This document shows, piece by piece, positions 14,601 through 24,100 of a stretch of 64,000 bases of DNA. The number at the start of each line of letters is the position of its first letter. Positions within the stretch are counted from its first letter, which is position 1. Made by a program: the position numbers and the translations under genes. The DNA is taken from the NCBI RefSeq assembly GCF_000485595.1, contig NW_014577131.1, positions 90,936-154,935 on the forward strand. Direction: 5' to 3'. This DNA is from Priapulus caudatus (Eukaryota; Priapulida; Priapulimorpha; Priapulimorphida; Priapulidae). The notes under the pieces are model-generated. The model was not told the origin of the DNA. It searched no databases and saw nothing but the letters and a program-made list of their open reading frames with translations.

Positions 14601-17216
14601 GGGTGGGTAATTGTCCTGTAGCGGTAAGTTGTCCGGGGTGCGGTATATTGTCGTGTGGGGGTGTGGGTAATTGTCAGTGGCGTATGACTTTAGTCCTGGA
14701 TGACGCAAAATTAGTGTGTATTTAGTTTTACTGATAAATGCATACATTTCTTTATTGAACTTAAGATCTTTAGTAGTGAAGCAGTTATGAGCCACCTCAA
14801 TATATTTAACCGATGGACTACTGATGTTTGTTCATATCAGATTATTCGGTGGGTAATTGTCCGGGTGGGTAATTGTCCTGGTGGGTAATTGTCCGGGTGG
14901 GTAATTGTCCTGGTGGGTAATTGTCCGGGGGGTAATTGTCCGGTGGGTAATTGTCCAGTGGGTAACCGGTAGTTGTCCTAGAATCCTAATTTTGAGCCGT
15001 AAACTATAAATAACTTTAGCACGTGCTGCGCAATCGGGTGGGTGCTGACAAAAACGGTGCCTGAGGAATTATTTCCTCCCTTTTTGCAGACCAGACGATA
15101 AACAGCTGACTATACCTCGTGTAAGAGGTCTTTGCCCTTGGATTACTTCCAGCCTTAAGCAGCACAGCTACGATATCTTCATGACCCTGGCAGCTTGAAA
15201 GATGCAGCGCAGTTGCATTATCACCATCTCCCATGTCCAAGCTGCAACCTGTCGTTAGAGATACAACAGTGCGAGAATTGCACCGCTACTCTCTAGAGAT
15301 GTGTGCGACAGACATGACAGACAACATAGTAGGCCTAGTATAGCAAGAAATATACAGCGATAAATACAATAATTCGACACTTGAAGGTTTACGCCGAAAT
15401 CCGATGGAAATCAAGAACGCGACACCAGCAATCAATGAATCACAACAGGAAGAATGTAATCTAGCAATCACGGGCAGACAATTGTGTCATCCTTGTTGTG
15501 GATGCACTTAAAGGGACACAACATGAAATTTAGGTGCGCTCTGAGCTCTGATACTCTCAGTTTGGCCTAGAACCCTGCCCGCTGGTGACTGACAGAGCTT
15601 GCATGCACTCTTTTACGTTTTAGAGATCACTTCAGAGCTGAGCTATATCTGGCAATGCTTTGCTGGCGCACATGAATCAAATGTTTATGCACCTAGAGCC
15701 CACTGGAACTTACACGTACTTCCAGCACCTGTAAATGCCAGACTGAGAGTGCCTGAGAGCACCTAAATGCCAAACAGAGTGCCTGAGAACACCTAAATGC
15801 CAAACAGTGTAGCCAAGAGCACCCAACTGAGAGATTGTGTCCCTTGAACTACCCTGAGCGGCCAACCTACCACCACCGACTTGTGCGAACGCGCCTGACG
15901 GCCACAGAAGACCGGGCGTCATGGCGAAGGACCGAGCGTCACTGCGGAGGGCCTGGCATCGCCGCGGAGGGCCTGGCATTGCCGCGGAGGGCCTGGCATC
16001 GCCGCGGAGGACTGGCATCGCAGCGGAGGAACTCTTTCAAGAGAATTATTAATTACAATAAATTAATTCAAAATTATATTAATTCATCAAATTACACTAT
16101 GCCACATGACGATGTAACTTGATAGATTCGGTATTTATTCGAGTGTAAAACGTGTATTATATATATGAACTCCGACAGAGTAGATTATGAAACAATGCAA
16201 CATGTCATATATTTAAAAGTTATACAATAGCTAATTACTATTTGGGACGTTTGTTTAAATAAATCATCAGCAAAAGACAACGTCAAAAAATCTACGAGCC
16301 GAAAGGTCACACACGAATGCGTGATCACCTCACGAACACACCACTAACATATGGGGCGCCAAGTGTCGCATGACTGATTTCGTTACGAAATCAATGATTT
16401 TGTAACGAAATCAAGTCTACACAGTGATTTCGTAACGAAATCACTCGCAGTAGCTGATTTCGTAACGAAATCACTCGCAGTAGTTGATTTCGTAACGAAA
16501 TCACTTTGTAGACTTGATTTCGTAACGAAATCAGTCATGCGACACTTGGCGCCCCATACTAGCAACGTCATGAACATATCCATACTATCAGGCGTAAACA
16601 AAAACGAATTTTTTTTATTCACTCCTGAAACTGTAGATATGTTCGTGGTATTAATACTACAATTACATACGCAGTGAACCGGCAGACAGACGAACTAGAG
16701 CGATGCAATGAACGGAGAAGCGAGGAGTGGGTGAACGTGTCGGGCGTGGAGCGTGAGGTTTACCTATCAACACGGCCCACAGGTTAGGACGACGCGACCT
16801 ACGACCTTCCTGTCTTGTCCCGCGCGCGCAACCATGCAGCCGATGACGCCTTACCCGCAGCAGCATTTATCTTGCAATTTTTCTCTCGAAAGCTCTCATT
16901 AACGAGAATCTTCGCGAAGCGCACTGACGGGAGATATAAGTATCGCCGAGACGCGGGGAAAAAAAACGTAGTACGCGCCGTGTGAGCGCGCGATGCGAGT
17001 ATATCAGCTGCGATGTTGATTCGTGGAAACATTGACGATGAGAAAGCCGCCGCGACGGGCGCGTTATTTTTTACAAAATGGCATTAGGCTGGTGCACCGC
17101 GTCACCATCAGAGAGACGCCGACAGGACGTGCAAACATCCGGCAAAAATGAGTCACACGGCAAATGCAAGCGCGCCGGTAACCAAACCACGCGTCCGACC
17201 CACGCACCGCACGTGT

Positions 17217-17276
<60 letters not shown>

Positions 17277-20200
17277 GTGGGGGTGAGGGGGGGGATTCAT
17301 GTGTTTACACAAACTACGTTCGCACTCAGCATTATTGTACCGGTAGTGTGGGATCGAGAGATACGTTTGTATATCCGGTTGTAGATTCCTAGCACAAATC
17401 GACGGCGAATATTGAAAAGTATTAATACGAGAAGGAAACGTTGGGATAACTGATACACCGCACCAGTTTTGGATGCAGCTAATCTTACATGGAACAGTTG
17501 AGAATCGAGTTAAAATACGTCCTAAAAACCTCTAATTCTACATTCCTCTAACCAGCTGTGAGATTTCAGCACATTGTACACATCATAAAATGTTATTTCT
17601 GTCCAAACTCTTGCTTTGATGACATTGTGTACTACGTGGTCTGTTAGCATAACACGTCTATTGATCTTGTGTCAATATTCGCCTACTAAAGCTGAGAGGG
17701 TCTATGTCCCCCAGGGTACTGCCGGAACGTACCCTGGGTACGGTCCGGTATACCGGAACGTACCCTGGTACCGCCGTCTCCTCTAGCAGCTAATATGCCG
17801 GACCGTACCTCGCCTTCTCCACTAACGAGTCTAGGGAGTCGCCTACGCCTACTTCCTAACTCTAAACCTAACCCTAATCCTAACCCTAACCATATCAAAT
17901 AGTGACCAGGGTACGTTCCAGCAGTACCCTGGGGGACATAAACCCTATGAGCCCTACTAAAGTAAAACGTCAGTGGATATTGCAAAATTGAAATTCCATT
18001 CAATAAGGCCCAGCAGGAAATAAGAAATTGTTGTTTACAGTCTAGCGCGTTCTAGTGCACGATGTTCCAATCTAAAACCACAAGCTAGTTTATCACCCAC
18101 CGCCCGGTAACATGGGTTGACTTGGTGCACTGGCATGGTTAGATAAAGCATGCTGTGTACTAGGACCCAGTAGTCAGAAACATCACAAATATGTAGTTAT
18201 TGCTATTATATAGGTATAAGATGTCACACAAGACTTCACTCCAAGCGGTAAGACATTTTAGACTTGGGACGTCGTAACTTCTTTTATATGTTTCAGACAA
18301 TGGGTCCTTCGTTCCAACCATAGCTATGTCAGCTTCAACCTAAACTCGGTGTGACCACAGATCTAGGACCGTCTGGGATCTGGCAGTAGTTCGATTCTCA
18401 CTAGGTGCACAACTGCACGTGCGGAAACAAAACGTGAGCGAGTCGTGACGGAAATGTTCACAAGTGACAGACACGTACTTACACATACACGCTCACCTGC
18501 TTTCACGAGCATGTCGACTAGCTCGATATTCCTGTGAGAGATGGCGTTGTGCACCAGCGCGCAGTGTCTGGTCTCGGCACCACCTTGCAGAAGCATTCGC
18601 ACCATTTCCATGTCGTTCTGCCACACGGCTTCAAACAGTGGTGTATGATCTGCGAAATACAATCATTGCAGAGCTTTATGAAGAGTGAGTGAAACTGTAG
18701 ATATAGATATAGCAACATGATTAAATGTGGTCATATATCTACTGTTGATAGTCCCACATTAAGCGCATTACCAGCAGTAATATCGTCAGCAATTTGACTG
18801 GTGCAGTTCCATTGATAATTTTAGTACCTTTTTTTAGAAATAACACAGCCACGTATAAAATATTACAACTGACGTACGTACAACGACGCTATGTGCATAT
18901 ACTAAGCATAAGTGCATACTGCACATAAGTGTGCAGTCATTCTTTCTAATCTTAAACTACTTGAAAGTTTAAGAAAATTGCAGCTCTACCTTTAGTGTAT
19001 GCCAAGTTGATATTGGCTCCATGTTCAATGAGAAGTTCCACCACCTCGTGGTGCCCTCTGATGGCTGCAACATGAAGTGGAGTCTTCTTGCTATAGTCGA
19101 GGGAATCTACCTACGATAATGTAGAATACAAATTTTATTATTGCATCCAGCAACTCATAACTGCAAGACTGTTGAGCGAAGTAAAACAACGAGTAAAACC
19201 ACATTGCAAAACGTTTTGCACAACTTACTTTAGCACCATATTTGAGCAATTTCTTCGCGATCCCTGTAAAGCCTCGTCCACATGCACAGTGCAAGGGAGT
19301 TAAACGTTCACTGGAAAATTAAATGACAACATCAGTTAATCTTAGTCTTAAGAAAACAGAATCCTTGATAATTGATATGACAAACCATCAGAGTCCATCG
19401 GTTAAATATATTAGTGGCTCATAACTGCTTCACTACTAAAGATCTTAAGTTCAATAAAGAAATGTATGCATTTATCAGTAAAACTAAATACACACTAATT
19501 TTGCGTATCCGGACAACTACCCACTGGACAATTACCCACCGGACAATTACCCCCCGGACAATTACCCACCAGGACAATTACCCACCCGGACGATTACCCA
19601 CCGGACAATTACCCACCAGGACAATTACCCACCCGGACAATTACCCACCAGGACAATTACCCACTAGGACAACTACCGTTCTCCGCCCCGGAACAATATC
19701 CACCCGACCAATGTACCCAACCAGACAATTACCCCCACCCCCGGACGATTACCCTAGCCCCCCCCACACAACACCGTACGTAATGATGATCATTACGAAC
19801 CAAACTTCAATGATTTCATATTTCAACTTCAACATTCCACTGATACTGCCGATATTTTGACTTATTTCGACCATTCGCCGATACCCGATTTGAAGTTCAT
19901 ATCGCAATTATCGCCTTCACCTGCGCATTCAGCAGCGGAGCGAAGCCACAGCCACCGAATGCACACGTACATGTCGAACATTTTTCAGGGTCGCTAAGGT
20001 AACGCCACGGCCACACGTGCACACGCACGCACGTACGTGACTGCACACAGCCGCACGCGCACGGTGCACATGCACGTCACGCGCGCACCTGTGTACTACA
20101 CACGCACCGCGCCTCCGTGTACGTACACAAGCACCGCGCGCCCGTGTACTACACACCCGCGCGCCCGTGACTACAACGTGCACGCACGCACGCACCGTGT

Positions 20201-21086
20201 ACGTCGACACACGCACGACACGTGTGCACACGCACGTACTTGTACTGCCACACAACCACGCACGCACATGCACATGCACCACGCACGCACAGTGTACGTC
20301 GCTAACACGCACGTGCTACTGCACACGACACCCACGCACACGTAACATGCACGCACGCCACGCACGGTACTAACCCACGCACGTTGTCGGCACCAACCAC
20401 GCACGCACACCCGGTAGCGTACACACGCAACCACGCACTGTACTGACACCGCACGCACACATTCGCACGCACTGCACCACGGACGCATCGCACGTGTACT
20501 GCACCCACACGCAACACACACGTGCACATGCACGCACGCACGCAACCGTGTACATGCCACACCACGCACCTGCACGTGTACGTGCGACCACACAGCACGG
20601 CACAGTGTACTGCACCACGCACACTTGGCACGCGCCAGCATCGTGACGATACACACGCAGCGCATCGCCACGTGTACGTGTCGCGCTTTCACGAGTTGAA
20701 CGCAATCAACAAAGAAAAATGAGGAAACACTATCACATCCCCAGCATCATGTAGACCAGAGCTAGTCCGCTACGCGAGATGGGGGATGCGGCGATAGCCC
20801 TCACATACTAGCACGAGCAACCACCCACAATTCATTTACGCCCACGTCGGCGCGAATCGCGCACGCACGAACATACACACACACCACATCACACACACAC
20901 ACACACCACACCACACACACCACCACACACACACACCACCACACACACACACACTACACACTACACACACACACACACACACATCACACACACACAACAC
21001 ACACACACATCACACACCACACAACACACACACACACACCACAACACACACACACACACACACACCACACACACACACAACACACA

Positions 21087-21117
<31 letters not shown>

Positions 21118-24100
21118 CGCAACACACTACACACATACACACACACATAGAAAAAAGCACACACATGCACGCAATGCACACACATACACACACAAACGAA
21201 CAAACACACACACACACACACACACAAACACACGTACATACATTTAACATGCACTACATACATCCACGCACAGATGCCAAATTTTGACAAACTGACGTTT
21301 GGCACGTGCCGTAGGCATGTACAATTTGAAATATTAAAAGCCAATTTTCCTGCACATCTGAGGCATATCCTATGGGCATATTTTCATGTCTATAAAGTAA
21401 TCTCAACCCATAGACTCCAACCCTGCAAGTTAGGATTCAAACACTTTCATGACTTTCAGAATGTACACAGTTATTTACTATAGTAATCTAATAGCATTTA
21501 TAAAAACACAGTAAGAATTGCAATTTCTTCACAATTTCACGTGTTTTGATGTTGAAAAGATACTTTTGGCTATTTTTTTTTTCTTTTTTTTTTGTGATTT
21601 TCAGGGGGATGATTGTGTACAGGCCAATCCCCCCCTCCTTCAGAGCGGGTGGTGCTCCCCCCCGATTTACGACCCTCCTGCAGCAACACAGCACACACTA
21701 ACAGTTTACATAACATAACGTACATGGCCAGACAAGATCATTGGGGATACCAACATTCCCGTCATTATAGACGGTAGGGGCGACCTCCCTCTCCGTCCGT
21801 CCCCATTATCAACGCCGCGTTCTCTGACACACATGGGGTAGGCCATTTCTCTCTTTCCAGACATAATTATTAATTGCAGCAGACAAAAATTTACGGTAAA
21901 GGGAATTTCCCCCTTATTGGAAGGTTAGGTGTAATTTCCTGGTGGCTAATATTGCCTGATGGTACCTGTCTCTGGGGTAATTTCTGGTGGTAATTGTCCT
22001 GGTGGGTAATATTTGTCTGGTGGTTAATTGTCCGGTGGGTAATGTACGCGGTGGTAATTGTCCGGTGTGAATTGTCCTGGTGGTAACTTGTCCGGGTTGG
22101 TAACGCGCTGTGGTATTTCCCGGCGGGGGGTAATGTCGGTGGTAATGTCCAGTGGTAACCGGTAGTCGTCCTAGAATGCCTAATTTGAGCCGTAAACTAT
22201 AAATAACTTTGAGGCACGTGCTGCTGCAATCGGTTGTGCTGACAAAAACGGTGCCTGAGGATATATCTTCCTCTTTTTGCAGACAGACCCATAAACAGCT
22301 ACTATACCTCGTGTCAAAGCGTCTTGCCCTGGATTTACTTCCAGCCTTAAGCAGGCACACTTAACGATATCTCAAGACCTGGCAGTTGAAGACAGCGTCA
22401 GTCATTATCACATCTCCCATGTCAAAGCCTGCAACCTGTGTAAGAACAACAGTGCGAAGATTGCACCGCTACTCTCTAGAGATTTTGACAACATGAACAA
22501 CCAACATAGTAAGGCCTGTATAGGTCAAGAAACTATACAGCGATAATACAAATACAATCGACACTGAAGTTACGCCGAAATCCGATGGAAATCAAGAAAC
22601 GCACACAACTCAGCAATCAATGAATCACAACAGGAAAATGTAATCTAGCAATCAACCCTAGCGCAACAATTTGTCATCCTTCGTTTGGATGCACTTAAAA
22701 GGACACAACTGAAATTAGGTGCGCTCTGAGCTCTGATACCTCAAGTTTGGCCTAACAACGCCTGCCCGCTGTGACATGACCCGAGCTTGCATCACTCTCT
22801 TTACTTTTAGAGATCACTTCAGAGCTGAGCATATCTGCAATGCTGCTGGCCGGAACATGAATCAATGTTTTATGCACCTAGATCCCACTGATACTTTACA
22901 CGTACTCCGCAGCAACGCTGTCAATGGCCGCAGACTGAGATGCCTGAGAGCACCTAAACCAACAAGTGCCTGAGAACACCTCAATGCCAAACAGTGTACC
23001 AAGAGCCAACCTGAGAGTTGTGCCCTGAACTACCCTACGCCAACCTACCACCACCGACTTGGCGAACGCGCCTGAACGCCACAGAAACCGGGCGTCATGG
23101 CGAAGGGACAAAACCCGAGCGTCCTGCGGAGGCCGGCATCGCCGCGGAGGCTGGCATTGCCGCGAGGCCTCGGCATCGCCACGGAGGCTGGCATCGGCAA
23201 GCGAGAACTGGATATCGGCGCTGAGACTGGGCGCATCGCCCCGACGACTCGGCATCCCGCCGCGGAGGCCTGGCCATTGCCGCGGAGGGCCTGCATCGCC
23301 GCGGAGGACTGCATCGCAGGCAGAGGACTGGAACATTGCGGGCGGAGACTGGCGCATCGCGCGAGACGGCATCGCCGGCGAGCCTGCATGATCCGCGGAA
23401 GCTGCATCCGCCGCGAGGCCTGGCATCCGCGGTGGCGGAGGGACTGGCCATCGCCAGCCGGAGGGCCCTGGCATCCGCCGCAGAGGGCCTGGCATTGCCG
23501 CGGAGGGCCTGGCATCGCCGCGGAGGGCCTGGCATTGCCGCGGAGGGCCTGGCACCGCTGCAGAGGGCCTGGTATTGCCGCAGAGGGCCTGGCATTGCCG
23601 AGGAGGGCCTGGCATCGCCGCGGAGGGCCTGGCATTGCCGCGGAAGGCCTGGCATTGCCACGGAGGGCCTGGCATCGCTGCAGAGGGCCTGGCATTGCCG
23701 CAGAGGGCCTGGCATTGCCGCAGAGGGCCTGGCATTGCCGCGGAGGGCCTGGCATCGCCGCGGAGGACTGGACATCGGTGCGGAGGACCGGGCGCATCGC
23801 CGCGGAGAACTGGGCGCATCGCCGCGAAGGACTGGGCATCGCCGCGGAGGACTGGGCATCGGCACGGAGGACCGGGCGCATCGCCGCGGAGGACCGGGCG
23901 CATCGCCGCGGAGGACCGGGCGCATCGCCGCGGAGGACCGGGCGCATCGCCGCGGGGGACCGGGCATCGCTGCGGAGGACCGGGCGTAGCCGCCGAGGAC
24001 CTGGCGTCGTCGCGGAGGACCTGGCGTCGTCGCGGAGGACCGGGCGTAGCCGCCGAGGACCTGGCGTCGTCGCGGAGGGCCGGGCTTCGCAGCGGCGGAG

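Noticed and set aside
16375-16533. Palindrome array considered as a CRISPR-like repeat-spacer array
   Set aside because: Spacers are 11 bp and mutually related, the array lies inside a TIR element in an animal intron, and no cas genes are present.
19929-21344. Similar Cys/Val/His-rich frames
   Set aside because: Simple-repeat translations of the inverted copy of the same element.
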